From the NCBI RefSeq assembly GCF_000968685.2, contig NZ_LAKD02000096.1, positions 1 through 64,000 of the forward strand: a stretch of DNA of 64,000 nucleotides, given 5' to 3'. The notes below the pieces were generated by a model. That model worked only from the letters and a program-made list of their open reading frames with translations. It was not told the origin of the DNA and did no database searches. This DNA is from Streptomyces antioxidans. GTDB taxonomy: Bacteria; Actinomycetota; Actinomycetes; Streptomycetales; Streptomycetaceae. Every line of letters starts with the position of its first letter. Positions within the stretch are counted from its first letter, which is position 1. Made by a program: the position numbers and the translations under genes. Shown here piece by piece: positions 50,101-57,264 of this stretch.

Positions 50101-51140
50101 GCCAGGGCGCAGCGGTCGCGGCCGGTGCCGTAGACCTGGGCGAGGCTGGTGAATTCGACCGGGTCGCCGACGGGGGTGCCGGTGCCGTGGGCCTCGACCA
50201 TGCCGACGTCGCCGGGGTCCACCCCGGCGCGGTCGAGTGCCGTCTCGTACAGGGCGCGCTGGGCGGCGGCCGAGGGCGCGGCGAGCCCGTCGGAGTGGCC
50301 GTCCTGGTTGACCGCGGAGCCGCGCAGCACGGCCAGGACCCGGTCCCCGTCGCGCACGGCGTCGGTGAGGCGTTTGAGGACGACGATGCCGCAGCCCTCG
50401 CCGCGGACGAAGCCGTCGGCGGCGGCGTCGAAGGCGTGGCAGTGGCCGGTGTGCGAGAGCATGCCCATCCGGTCGAACGAGCGGGTGATCCGCGGCTCGA
50501 ACATCAGCGTGACCCCGCCGGCCAGGGCGAGGTCGCACTCCCCCGCGTCCAGCGCCTGGACGGCCAGGTGGACGGCGACCAGGGAGGACGAGCACGCGGT
50601 GTCCAGGGAGACCGAGGGGCCGTGGAGGCCGAGGAGGTAGGAGATCCGGCCGGTGGCGACGCAGTGGCCGTTGGCCAGGGCGGAGCCCTCCAGCTCGCGG
50701 GGGTGCCGGTCGAGCCGGTTCATGTAGTCGTTGTAGCTGAGCCCGGCGAAGACGCCGGTGGCGGTGGAGCCGAGCCGGTCGGGTGGCATTCCGGCGTGTT
50801 CCAGGGCCTCCCATGCCACTTCCAGGAGCAGCCGGTGCTGGGGGTCGAGGACATCGGCCTCGCGTCCGGAGACGCCGAAGAAGTCGGCGTCGAAACCGGA
50901 CACATCGCGCAGATATCCACCGCGGACCGGGGGTGCGGAAGCGGGCGGTGCGGACGCGGCGGAGTCAGCCGCCCAGAGCGCGGCGCGCTCGGCGGGCGGT
51001 TCGCCGACCGCGTCGCGTCCATCGGCGAGCAGGTGCCACAGGGCGGCGGGTGAGCCGGTGTCACCGGGGAGCCGGCAGCCCATGCCGACGATGGCGATGC
51101 GGCCGGGGGAACGGCCGGGGGCAGGGGTGTGCTGACGCAT
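44127..51140 (-). CDS. Fully reducing type I PKS, KS-AT-DH-ER-KR-ACP, with repeat-expanded linker
   Basis: 2337 aa, a single complete module of the mycocerosate/FAS-like, probably iterative type. It would make a saturated, possibly methyl-branched acyl chain. KS Cys183 (DTACSSS), AT Ser633 (GHSMG) with VASHS in place of the HAFH/YASH signature, DH His938 (HRVHGAPVLP), ER about 1640-1940 (LNFRDVL, HSATGGTGLAA), KR about 1975-2200 (GGLRGLGLA, Ser2112, Tyr2125), and ACP Ser2281 (GFDSL) are all intact. No thioesterase is fused. The structural region between DH and ER holds two repeat arrays: eight ATRAP units (about 1207-1247) and about 23 octapeptides (about 1309-1492). ATG 51140 follows GGAG. 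It is 82 bp downstream of the stand-alone KS. Confidence 0.95.
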   Translation of the reverse strand: MRQHTPAPGRSPGRIAIVGMGCRLPGDTGSPAALWHLLADGRDAVGEPPAERAALWAADSAASAPPASAPPVRGGYLRDVSGFDADFFGVSGREADVLDPQHRLLLEVAWEALEHAGMPPDRLGSTATGVFAGLSYNDYMNRLDRHPRELEGSALANGHCVATGRISYLLGLHGPSVSLDTACSSSLVAVHLAVQALDAGECDLALAGGVTLMFEPRITRSFDRMGMLSHTGHCHAFDAAADGFVRGEGCGIVVLKRLTDAVRDGDRVLAVLRGSAVNQDGHSDGLAAPSAAAQRALYETALDRAGVDPGDVGMVEAHGTGTPVGDPVEFTSLAQVYGTGRDRCALASVKTNLGHLEPAAGVTGLIKAVLCLGRGHIPPNLHFTRWNPAISAEGTRLFIPRELTPWPVRTGPRLAAVSSFGFSGTNAHVVLEQPPAPVPRAAPPRPRPAARAVPQVFLIPAGSPAVLPGAARRIADWLEGDGADTPLPDIAHTLALRHAAGRGRLGVTTASRAELVSALRAFADGRAHPAVVTGAVGAAVSRRPIWVFSGQGSQWPGMGRQLLATEPAFAEALAEADAPIAAESGFSVLDIVRRGAPVTGCERVQPVLFALQTALAATWRAHGVEPAGVIGHSMGEVAAAVVAGALSLADGAKVICRRSALLTRVAGDGAMATVGLGADEVRAELDSDSGGGAEAVTVAVMAAPGSTVVAGDTAQVERLVAGWQARSVPAALIAVDVASHSPQVDPLLADLRTALADLEPRRPEVPFYTTVLDDPHTTPAFDADYWCANLRHPVRFSAAVAAAAADRHLVYVEISPHPVITHPVLAGLAGLVEDPVVLPTLRREEDEPTTFRTQLAALHCAGVPVDWSVLYTDGALADVPPITFDRTRHWADAPPPAATGAAPAGTLPGAHLEVPGEPVRHSWRARTGTAALPWLDDHRVHGAPVLPGAASYALALTAACEVFGAGPEEVEVTDLRLRELLRLADHTDLSTTVTVAAADRAECEIHGRDEDGAWVRQATAVLRRLAVPPRSRAASVRTLALRHPAPIETEALYANLRARGVTHGAAFQGLTEVSASRHGNSFWARVAIPEAAREPGHGLRVHPVLVDLCAQLLIAGLLDEGDRRLLLPARMRCVRVLGDPQSAVYCHARLAETTPGATVGHVRLLDADGRPVLAIDGLRIVHRAAERATEVDQWFLEVGWRRAARPPATRAPATRAPATRAPATRAPATRAPATRAPATRAPATRAPGRWLVVGEADGTARPVAAALRAAGATARVWDVPLADQRLDAFRDALANQLTRPGEQPRAVVLVSGPRPAGGSGSHPAGGGGPRPAGGGGAYPAGGGGSHSAEGGGSRPAGGGGSQLAGGGGSHPAGGDGSRPAGGGGACPAGGGGSHSAEGGGQYRAGGGGSRPVEGGGPHPAEGGGQHRAGGGGACPAGGGGSHPAEGGGQHRAGGGGSRPAGGGGSQLAGGGGSHPAGGDGSRPAGGGAHPAEGCPQSAEDGLRRTCRLLAVAQVLTARFPEPPRLYAATSGAHAVTPGDLADPGQSALRGLLRVLALEHPELRAASVDTDPAAPDQLADTLAAELLADGPEDEIALRDGARYAAELDHAPLTDTERTTAAARTVRCGTDGFRLRAGRLGDLGSLELTTTPRRPPGPGEVELRVLAAGLNFRDVLTAMGLLPGDGDEDVRYRLGFECAAEVSAVGPGVDHLRAGDRVVAADVHGGAFGSFTVVPVDRTAPLPDGLDPHTAAGLPIAFLTAWYALRHIGRVTAGERVLIHSATGGTGLAAIAVARLLGAEVLATAGSEEKRRFLRGTGIARVMDSRSLDFRDEIMASTGGEGVDVVLNSLSGAAIRAGLECLRPFGRFVELGVRDILSDAPLGLSPLRHNITFATVDLRELQLDRPREYAAMLRDVLTAIGDGRLKPLRCTTYPLAEVTDAFRQMAGARHIGKLVLTIPQDGQLDAVLPDGPRTVRDGGTYIVTGGLRGLGLATARWLARRGAGHLVLNGRTAPVGDAARTLAELSATGTRITVVTGDIARPGTAERLVAAATADAGASLHGVVHSAMVLDDAAVANVREDQLRRVWAPKATGAWQLHRATEGHRLDWFAVYSSMASLLGNAGQGAYAAANAWLDGFAAWRSARGLPTLAVNWGPWGETGVATGFADRGYQTIPTDEGLRALGTLLAHRRVRTGVIPGEPATWIPATGRRSPLFAPLLPGDDTPAATREDTDDIRARLAALPAGPARRTALESYLTEHIRAVLRLSSTTLDPRTPLTSLGFDSLLAMELRVRLEAGLSVKLAGNFVWRHPTVEALAAALAQQLRLDPADRPEERLGAPG
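46663..47213. repeat. About 23 tandem 24-bp units in the reducing PKS
   Basis: A degenerate minisatellite of 24-bp units (core CCACCACCCCC on the plus strand) encoding octapeptides such as GSHPAGGG, GSRPAGGG, GQHRAGGG and GACPAGGG on the minus strand. Longer blocks are duplicated: the run SRPA-SQLA-SHPA-SRPA occurs twice and QHRA-ACPA-type pairs recur. This shows growth by block duplication. Ends are approximate. Confidence 0.92.
47401..47520. repeat. Eight perfect tandem 15-bp units in the reducing PKS
   Basis: GGGGCCCGGGTGGCC occurs eight times without a single difference and encodes (ATRAP)8 on the minus strand. A diverged copy flanks it at 47521. Perfect identity points to recent expansion or active homogenisation. 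Confidence 0.97.
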
Positions 51141-51222
51141 CGGGGTCTCCGTGGGTGGTGCCCGGCCCGGGGTGGGGGCCGTGAGGGGCCGTGGGGTGGA
51201 GATCGCCGCGGGGGTCCCGGAC

Positions 51223-52620
51223 TCAGGTGGCGTCCGGGCCGCCCAGCAGCATCGCGTGCTTCACGCCACCGATCTGGTAGTTGAAGCTGAGGGCGTGGTC
51301 GAAGTCGAGGGGACGGGTGCGGGTGCCGGGGACGGGGTCGAAGGGGAGTCCGTCCGCGGGCTGTTCGCAGTTGGCGGTGGGGCACACCTCGCCGAACTCC
51401 ATCATCATCAGGGTCAGGGCGAGGCCGAGGCAGCCGGAGGCCGCTCCGTGGTGGCCGAAGCACCCTTCCTGGGAGGACAGCAGCACGGCGGAGTCGGGGC
51501 CGTAGAGCTCGCGTACGGCGTTGGCCTCCAGGGCGGTGACCACCGCGTCGCCGTCGCTCGAGCCGTTGATGTACGGCACCTGCTCGATCCGCCAGCGGTC
51601 CCCCAGGCACAGGCGTACGGCCCTGACCAGCTGGGCGCCGGACGCATCGGCGGTGAGCGGGTTGGCCAGCCCGTCGCGGGTCATGGCGGCGGCGAGCACC
51701 TGGCCGTAGAGGTGAGCGCCGCGGCGGGCGGCGTGCTCCCTGCTCTCCAGGATCACGGTGGCGGATCCCTCGCCGTGGTTGATGCAGTCCGCGTGCCGGT
51801 CGTAGGGGCGCATCAGGGAGTCGAAGGACGGCAGCGGTTCGGGCATTCCGACGGCGCCCATCGCCTCGAAGGCGTCTTTGGCTCCGTGCAGCAGCCGCTG
51901 GCCCTTCTTGATCAGCTCGACGTTGAAGACGTCGACGCCGGTCACCGCCGCCAGGTCGGTCTCGCCCGCCGCGATGAGACGGCGGGCGTTGCCGAGCTGT
52001 ACGGCGCCCGACGAGCAGCCGCAGGAGACGGTGAAGCAGGGGCCGACGGTCCGGGTCAGCGCGCCCTGGACGACGGCGACGTCGGAGGGAGACGCGGCCT
52101 GTTCGGCCGCGGCGAGCATTTCCAGGATGTCGATGGCGGTGGCGGATCCGGGGTCGACACCGAGCAGGGTGAGGTAGCTGTCCACATTGGCGTCCACGCT
52201 GCCGCGGCCGATGAGCAGGGCCGCCTCCCCCAGCTCACCGGCGGCCGGGTCGAGTTCGGCGTCGGCACACGCCTCGACGAGGGAGACCAGGCCGTAGCGG
52301 TGGGCGCTGGTGTAGTGGCGGGAGAAGAATTCGGGGATGTCGGGGAGGCGTTCGGCGAACTGCTCGGCGCCGAGGTGCACCGCGCCGTAGTGGATGCCGT
52401 GGCGGCCGAGGACGGTGCGGCCGTGGGAGGCGATGTCCCATACCTGGGCCGCGGTGAAGACGGGTTCGGCCCCGCCCGGGAGGCAGAAGCCCAGTCCGGT
52501 GACGACGGCGTCCCGTGGGTTTCCGGGGTCCCCGGAGGACGGCCGGGAGGGGTGGCGGCGCGGGCTCACGACGCCCTGCCGGGTCTGAGGAGGGTCATGA
52601 CGGTGGTCCCTTTCGCTCAC
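51223..52620 (-). CDS. Stand-alone ketosynthase-like protein with altered active site
   Basis: 465 aa, FabF/thiolase fold. The nucleophile Cys202 is present in SCGCSSG. The first His motif of KAS enzymes (HGTGT) is replaced by NGSSD (about 355), while a His remains in QEGCFGHHGAASG (about 385-398). So it has the Cys and one His but not the full Cys-His-His triad. It could prime the reducing PKS (acyl transfer without condensation) or act like a chain-length partner. The C-terminal FNYQIGGVKHAMLL resembles FGFGGTNA-type ends in a modified form. The start is GTG 52620. It is immediately upstream of the PKS on the same strand. Confidence 0.87.
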   Translation of the reverse strand: MSERDHRHDPPQTRQGVVSPRRHPSRPSSGDPGNPRDAVVTGLGFCLPGGAEPVFTAAQVWDIASHGRTVLGRHGIHYGAVHLGAEQFAERLPDIPEFFSRHYTSAHRYGLVSLVEACADAELDPAAGELGEAALLIGRGSVDANVDSYLTLLGVDPGSATAIDILEMLAAAEQAASPSDVAVVQGALTRTVGPCFTVSCGCSSGAVQLGNARRLIAAGETDLAAVTGVDVFNVELIKKGQRLLHGAKDAFEAMGAVGMPEPLPSFDSLMRPYDRHADCINHGEGSATVILESREHAARRGAHLYGQVLAAAMTRDGLANPLTADASGAQLVRAVRLCLGDRWRIEQVPYINGSSDGDAVVTALEANAVRELYGPDSAVLLSSQEGCFGHHGAASGCLGLALTLMMMEFGEVCPTANCEQPADGLPFDPVPGTRTRPLDFDHALSFNYQIGGVKHAMLLGGPDAT

Positions 52621-53093
52621 ACCGGAGTACGGGGCCGCCGGTGCGGCGAGTCGCCGAATGCGCGGTGGAACCGCCGGTGTTCCGGGATCGGTGCGGGGTG
52701 AATTCGGCGCGTGCGGCGCGGCGTTGGACGTACTCGGCCCTTTCCCCGTTGGATGGTGAGTCGTCTCCTTCGGGAGAACCGCTCATCGTTCGGAAAGGAC
52801 GGGTGGAATAGTTGACGCTACGCCTGGAGGGACCGGGGCCGGTAGGTGGTGTCGTATCACCACGGTGGATTCGGCCGTTCCGGCGCACCGCCCTTGTACC
52901 CCCGGAGCCCATACCGCGCGACCCCGGTGAAACGGGGGCTCGTGCACCGGTTCACGCCCCCTCTTGTGGAATCTTTCTGAAAGAGCGTAGAGAAAAGGAC
53001 GCCTCAGGCACTCATTGAGTAGGGGGCGGTTTTGAGCACGGGGAAGAGGCCCCCGTACACAAGGGGCGAAAGACCTGCAAAGGGTGGTAGACG
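52621..53093. promoter_or_regulatory. Divergent intergenic region (ketosynthase / Lrp) with a 13-bp palindrome
   Basis: 473 bp without a credible gene. It contains the symmetric TCTTTCTGAAAGA (52972-52984), 110 bp before the Lrp start, a plausible Lrp/AsnC autoregulatory site. A possible promoter for the Lrp gene is TTGTGG (52964) with TAGAGA 18 bp further on. The ketosynthase side shows nothing clear. Confidence 0.4.
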
Positions 53094-53585
53094 ATGACAC
53101 ACCAGCCCGTACCGTTCGACGATCTGGACCGCAAAATCGTTGCGGCGCTGGTCGCCAACGCCAGGACCAGCTTCACGGAGATCGGCGCCGCGATCGGGCT
53201 CTCGGCCTCCGCGGTCAAGCGCCGCGTCGACCGGATGCGGGAGACCGATGTGATCACCGGCTTCACCACCACCGTGCGCCCGGCCGCCCTGGGCTGGCGG
53301 ACCGAGGCGTATGTCGAGGTGTACTGCGACAGCGCCGCGCCACCCCGGCGCCTCGCGGAGGTCGTGCGCAACTATCCGGAGATCATCGCGGCCATGACGG
53401 TGACCGGCGGCGCGGACGCCCTGCTGCATGTCATGGCCACCGATGTGGAGCATTTCGAGGAGGTGCTCGAACGCATCCGGGCCGAGCCCTTCGTCCGCCA
53501 GACGATCAGCTACATGGTGCTGTCGCACCTGCTCACGGGCAGTGCGGAGGCCGGTGCGGCCCCTCCCGCGACCGCCACGCAATGA
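53094..53585 (+). CDS. Lrp/AsnC-family regulator
   Basis: 163 aa. An N-terminal winged helix (DDLDRKIVAALVANARTSFTEIG, SASAVKRRVDRM; about 5-60) is followed by the effector-binding RAM domain (about 70-150; AALGWRTEAYVEVY, TVTGGADALLHVMA). It probably senses arginine, ornithine or a related amino acid and controls the two catabolic genes downstream. The start is ATG 53094 with AAAGGGTGG upstream. Confidence 0.93.
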   Translation: MTHQPVPFDDLDRKIVAALVANARTSFTEIGAAIGLSASAVKRRVDRMRETDVITGFTTTVRPAALGWRTEAYVEVYCDSAAPPRRLAEVVRNYPEIIAAMTVTGGADALLHVMATDVEHFEEVLERIRAEPFVRQTISYMVLSHLLTGSAEAGAAPPATATQ

Positions 53586-53719
53586 ACCGCCGCGGACCGG
53601 CCCCTACACGCAGCATCGATGCGAACGCGCGCAGTTTTCCTTTCTTGTCTCCCCTCTCCTCCGCTTTCTACCGTTGATTCATCCCCCCGGTCGCCCGCGG
53701 AAGCGAGAGGAACCCTCCG

Positions 53720-54529
53720 TTGTCCCTTACGCGTGTGCCGCGCCCCAGGCGCTTCCTGACCTGTGCCCCCAGATATTTCGATGTTCGGTATGCCATCAAT
53801 CCCTGGATGCGCGAGGACACCGAGGTCGACACCGACCTCGCCCGGGCGCAGTGGGAGACGCTGATCCGCGCCTACCGCGACCACGGCCACCGTGTCGAAT
53901 CCATCGAGCCGGTGGCGGGGCTGCCGGACATGGTGTTCGCGGCGAACTCGGCCGTCGTCCTGGAGGGCCGGGTCTTCGGCTCGCGATTCCACGCACCGCA
54001 GCGCCGTCCGGAACAGCTCGCCTACGAACGGTGGTTCAAGGCGGCCGGATTCGACGTCCATCCGCCGGAATCGGTGTGCGAGGGCGAGGGCGACCTGATA
54101 CCGGCCGGGCCCTACATCCTGGCGGGCAGCGGCTTCCGCACCACCCGGGCGGCCCATCAGGAGGTGCAGGAGTTCTTCGGGGTGCCGACCATCAGCCTGC
54201 TGCTGGTGGACCCGTACTTCTACCACCTGGACACGGCGCTGTTCGTCCTCGACGACCGGAACATCGCCTACTACCCGGAGGCGTTCTCCCCCGGCAGCCG
54301 TGAGGTACTGGAACGGCTCTACCCCGACGCGCTGATCGCCACCCGCGACGACGCCATGGCCTTCGGGCTCAACGCCGTCTCCGACGGCCGAAACGTCTTC
54401 GTCACGCCCCAGGCCACCGGGCTCATCGACCAGCTCACCGACCGCGGCTACGTCCCCGTTCCCGTCGACATGTCGGAACTGCACAAGGCCGGCGGGAGCA
54501 TCAAGTGCTGCACTCAGGAGATCCGCTGA
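53720..54529 (+). CDS. ddaH: Dimethylargininase (N(G),N(G)-dimethylarginine dimethylaminohydrolase)
   Basis: Hydrolyses methylated arginine to citrulline and (di)methylamine, or acts as an arginine deiminase-like enzyme. 269 aa. The penteins' catalytic residues are visible: DMVFAANSAVV (substrate Asp), FYHLDTALFVLD (His) and C-terminal GGSIKCCTQEIR (nucleophilic Cys). I read the start as TTG 53720 because GAGAGG lies 9 nt upstream and the family N-terminus (RFLTCAPRYFDVRYAINPWM) follows soon after. The stop overlaps the aminotransferase start. Confidence 0.93.
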   Translation: MSLTRVPRPRRFLTCAPRYFDVRYAINPWMREDTEVDTDLARAQWETLIRAYRDHGHRVESIEPVAGLPDMVFAANSAVVLEGRVFGSRFHAPQRRPEQLAYERWFKAAGFDVHPPESVCEGEGDLIPAGPYILAGSGFRTTRAAHQEVQEFFGVPTISLLLVDPYFYHLDTALFVLDDRNIAYYPEAFSPGSREVLERLYPDALIATRDDAMAFGLNAVSDGRNVFVTPQATGLIDQLTDRGYVPVPVDMSELHKAGGSIKCCTQEIR

Positions 54530-55839
54530 TGACCGCCACCACTCCCCTCGCCGCCGACTCCACCGCCGCCGGTTCGGGCGCCTCCGGTGCCGCCGCCGGT
54601 CCTGCCGCCGGTTCCGGCTCGGCCGTGGCGAACGGCGCCGCCCGCTCCTCGCAGGAGCTGATCCGCGCCGAGGAGACCTCGCTCGCGCACAACTACCACC
54701 CGCTGCCCGTGGTCGTCGCCCACGCCGAGGGCAGCTGGGTCAGGGACGTCGAGGGACGCCGCTATCTGGACATGCTGGCCGGGTACTCCGCCCTCAACTT
54801 CGGCCACCGCCACCCGGCGCTGATCGAGGCCGCCCACCGCCAGCTCGACCAGCTCACACTGACCTCGCGGGCCTTCCACAACGACCGGCTGGCCGGGTTC
54901 GCCGAGGGGGTGGCGGAGCTCACCGGGCTCTCCATGGTGCTGCCGATGAACACCGGCGCGGAGGCCGTGGAGAGCGCCATCAAGGTCGCCCGCAAGTGGG
55001 CGTACGAGGTGAAGGGCGTGGCCCCGGACCGGGCCACCATCGTGGTGGCGGCCGACAACTTCCACGGCCGTACGACGACGATCGTCGGATTCTCCACCGA
55101 CCCCGTGGCACGCGACGGCTTCGGCCCGTTCGCCCCGGGCTTCCGCGTCGTGCCGTACAACGACCTCGCGGCGCTGGAGGCCGCCGTCGACGAGACCACG
55201 GCGGCGGTCCTCATCGAGCCCATCCAGGGCGAGGCGGGCGTGGTCATCCCCGATGACGGCTATCTGCGCGGGGTGCGCGAGCTGACCCGGCGCACCGGGA
55301 CGCTGTTCATCGCCGATGAGATCCAGTCCGGTCTGGGCCGCACCGGCACCACCCTGGCCGTCGAGCACGAGTCGGTGATGCCGGATGTGCTGCTGCTCGG
55401 CAAGGCGCTGGGCGGCGGGATCGTGCCGGTGTCGGCGGTGGTGGCCGACCGTGCGGTGCTCGGAGTGCTGCGCCCCGGTGAGCACGGCTCCACCTTCGGG
55501 GGCAATCCGCTGGCCGCCGCGGTCGGCTCGGCCGTGGTCGATCTGCTGCGCACCGGCGAATTCCAGCGCCGGGCACGGGAGTTGGGCGAGGTGCTGAGGG
55601 ACGGGCTGACGGCACTGACCGGCAAGGGCGTCGTGGGTTACCGCTGCCGCGGGCTGTGGGCGGGCGTCGATGTGGACCCCGCGCTCGGCACCGGCCGCGA
55701 GGTGAGCGAGCGGCTGATGGCCGAGGGGATCCTGGTCAAGGACACCCATGGCTCGACGATCCGGCTGGCACCGCCGCTGACCATCACCCGAGAGGAGCTG
55801 GAGGGGGCGCTGGCGGCACTGGAGAAGGTGCTCGGCTGA
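54529..55839 (+). CDS. rocD: Ornithine aminotransferase (ornithine-oxo-acid transaminase)
   Basis: A PLP enzyme converting ornithine to glutamate semialdehyde. 436 aa. An Ala/Gly/Ser-rich extension (about 1-38) precedes the class-III aminotransferase fold: YLDMLAGYSALNFGHRHP, MNTGAEAVESAIKVARKW, FHGRTTTIVGFSTD, ADEIQSGLGRTG and PLP Lys in LLLGKALGGG. The start is ATG 54529, one base overlapping the ddaH stop (TGATG), with CAGGAG inside the ddaH end. Coupling with ddaH and the Lrp gene points to a unit for arginine-derived nitrogen. Confidence 0.93.
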   Translation: MTATTPLAADSTAAGSGASGAAAGPAAGSGSAVANGAARSSQELIRAEETSLAHNYHPLPVVVAHAEGSWVRDVEGRRYLDMLAGYSALNFGHRHPALIEAAHRQLDQLTLTSRAFHNDRLAGFAEGVAELTGLSMVLPMNTGAEAVESAIKVARKWAYEVKGVAPDRATIVVAADNFHGRTTTIVGFSTDPVARDGFGPFAPGFRVVPYNDLAALEAAVDETTAAVLIEPIQGEAGVVIPDDGYLRGVRELTRRTGTLFIADEIQSGLGRTGTTLAVEHESVMPDVLLLGKALGGGIVPVSAVVADRAVLGVLRPGEHGSTFGGNPLAAAVGSAVVDLLRTGEFQRRARELGEVLRDGLTALTGKGVVGYRCRGLWAGVDVDPALGTGREVSERLMAEGILVKDTHGSTIRLAPPLTITREELEGALAALEKVLG

Positions 55840-55896
55840 CCGAAGCCAACCAAAGCCGATCGAGCCGACCCAGCTAATCGAGCTGATCAAGACGAC

Positions 55897-55938
55897 GAAG
55901 CGCCGGGCCGCATTACGTTTTATACGGCCCGGCGCTTC
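55897..55938. terminator. Strong 14-bp perfect stem-loop after rocD
   Basis: GAAGCGCCGGGCCG (55897-55910) and CGGCCCGGCGCTTC (55925-55938) are perfect complements around a 14-nt AT-rich loop, 57 bp after the stop codon. It is the best terminator in the window. Confidence 0.85.
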
Positions 55939-56122
55939 CTCATGTTCAATCCCGCTCGGAGATTCTTTATCGGCGCCCCCTTCGCGCCCCCGTCAGAACC
56001 GCGAACCGCAGGTAACGCCCAGGACACGGCGGCCTTTCCGTGTTTTTATGTACCTTGTTGAGCATTCCGCTCTTCCCGATCGCACAGTGTGCAACACTCC
56101 GTGTCAGCCGATACCGCGGCAA

Positions 56123-56146
56123 GCCTTACGGGATATCCCGTAAGGC
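56123..56146. promoter_or_regulatory. 24-bp perfect palindrome, possible operator
   Basis: Both strands read identically over all 24 bases (core TTACGGGATATCCCGTAA, flanked by GCC and GGC). With no loop, it looks more like a binding site for a dimeric repressor than a terminator. It lies about 40 bp before the pabAB remnant, whose promoter it may once have controlled. Confidence 0.5.
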
Positions 56147-56186
56147 CGGGTGATGGGATTGCGCGGCCCGGGGGCCCGGTAATACC

Positions 56187-56830
56187 CGGTCGGCCCTCGG
56201 CGCCCAGGCGCGGGTGGTGACCGCGCCCGAACCCAAGCACGGGCATCTGTCCAGGATCAAACACGGCGGGCGCGGGCTGTTCCGCGGTCTTCCGCAGGAC
56301 TTCACGGCCGTGCGCTACCACCCGCTGTGTGTGGCCGAGCCGCTGCCGCTGGGGCTCCGGGACATCGCCTGGTCCGAGGACGGTGTGCTGATGGGGCTGC
56401 GGCACCGGGCCCGTCCGCTGTGGGGCGTCCGGTTCCACCCGGAGTCGGTGCTGACCGGATACGGCCACCGCATGCTCGGCAACTTCCGCGATCTGACCAT
56501 TGAGCACGCCAACGGCGAGTCGGTGACCTCCACCGTGCCCCCAGCCGCCACCGTGACCTTAGCCTCCGCCGAGGGCCGCGCCGCGCCCGTACGGCGGCCA
56601 GGACCACGGCCAGGAGGGGCGCGGCGGGCGGAGCGGGCACCGCGCCGGGTTCACCGCCCACCCCCGAGAAGCGCGTCCCGGAGTGGACTCCCCCGCCCCC
56701 GGAGGGCTCGTCTACCGGCTGCACGCCCGATGGCTGGCGGACGCCACCGACACCGAGACGGCCTTCACCCGGCTGTACGCGGAGGCGCCGCACGCGTTCT
56801 GGCTGGACAGTTCGCGCGCCGAGTCCGGAG
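56187..56830 (+). pseudogene. pabAB: Remnant of aminodeoxychorismate synthase (fused PabA-PabB)
   Basis: Two pieces in different frames. The first (about 56187-56530) is the C-terminal half of a glutamine amidotransferase domain (VVTAPEPKHGHLSRIKH, AVRYHPLC, with His and Glu of the triad in FHPESVL). The half with the catalytic Cys is missing. The second (56683-56830) is the start of the PabB part (LVYRLHARWLADATD, PHAFWLDSSR). The chorismate-using catalytic core of PabB is absent. The intact enzyme makes 4-amino-4-deoxychorismate for p-aminobenzoate. Deletions and a frame change mean it cannot work. Confidence 0.8.
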
Positions 56831-57103
56831 CTTCCACTGCTGGCGGGCGTGACCTCGGCCCTGATCCAGGACCGGGCGGCCGAGCTGGGCGTCCGCACCG
56901 AGCACCGCCGCCGCACCGTGCAGGAGCTGGACGGCCGTGAGGTGTGGCTGGTCAACGCGGTGCACGGCATCCGCCCGGTGACCGCCCGGCTGGGCCGCCC
57001 GCTGCGGGCTGGCCCGGCGCTGCGCGCCGCCTCCTGGCAGACGTGGCTCAACGGCGTCTCCGAGCCCCTGGCCGCCCGCCCCCTGACCGCCGCGACCCCC
57101 TGA
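56830..57103 (+). pseudogene. pabC: Remnant of aminodeoxychorismate lyase (PabC), C-terminal part
   Basis: A third frame carries LPLLAGVTSALIQDRAAELG, EVWLVNAVHGIRPVTARLG and a final WQTWLNGVSEPL, the C-terminal third of class-IV PLP lyases of the PabC type. The N-terminal part with the PLP Lys is missing. It joins the PabB fragment directly, so a single deletion probably removed the end of pabB and the start of pabC. The order pabAB-pabC is that expected of a p-aminobenzoate module. Confidence 0.78.
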
Positions 57104-57264
57104 CCGCCCCGATCGCCCGAGGAACCGACCGCGACTGACCCCGACGCCCGCGCACCGCACCCCCGCGACCGCGCACCGGCGTCAGCACTCGCTGGAGGCC
57201 AGATCATGAGCGCCCATGGACCGCGACACGTATTCGGGCCGCGTCCGCCCCTGCTCAGACGTCC

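Larger units (their letters stand above)
55840..56186. other. Intergenic region with terminator and 24-bp perfect palindrome
   Basis: No gene is seen. Besides the hairpin at 55897-55938, it holds an uninterrupted palindrome at 56123-56146 whose central 18 bp are TTACGGGATATCCCGTAA. The sequence between them is less GC-rich than the genes around it. It forms the left edge of the decayed pab region. Confidence 0.6.

Noticed and set aside
44373..51053. A 6.7-kb open frame on the plus strand (2226 codons) antisense to the reducing PKS
   Set aside because: No recognisable domain; it is Gly/Ala/Arg-rich as expected opposite a high-GC gene whose third-position bias removes stops. The minus strand has complete PKS motifs.
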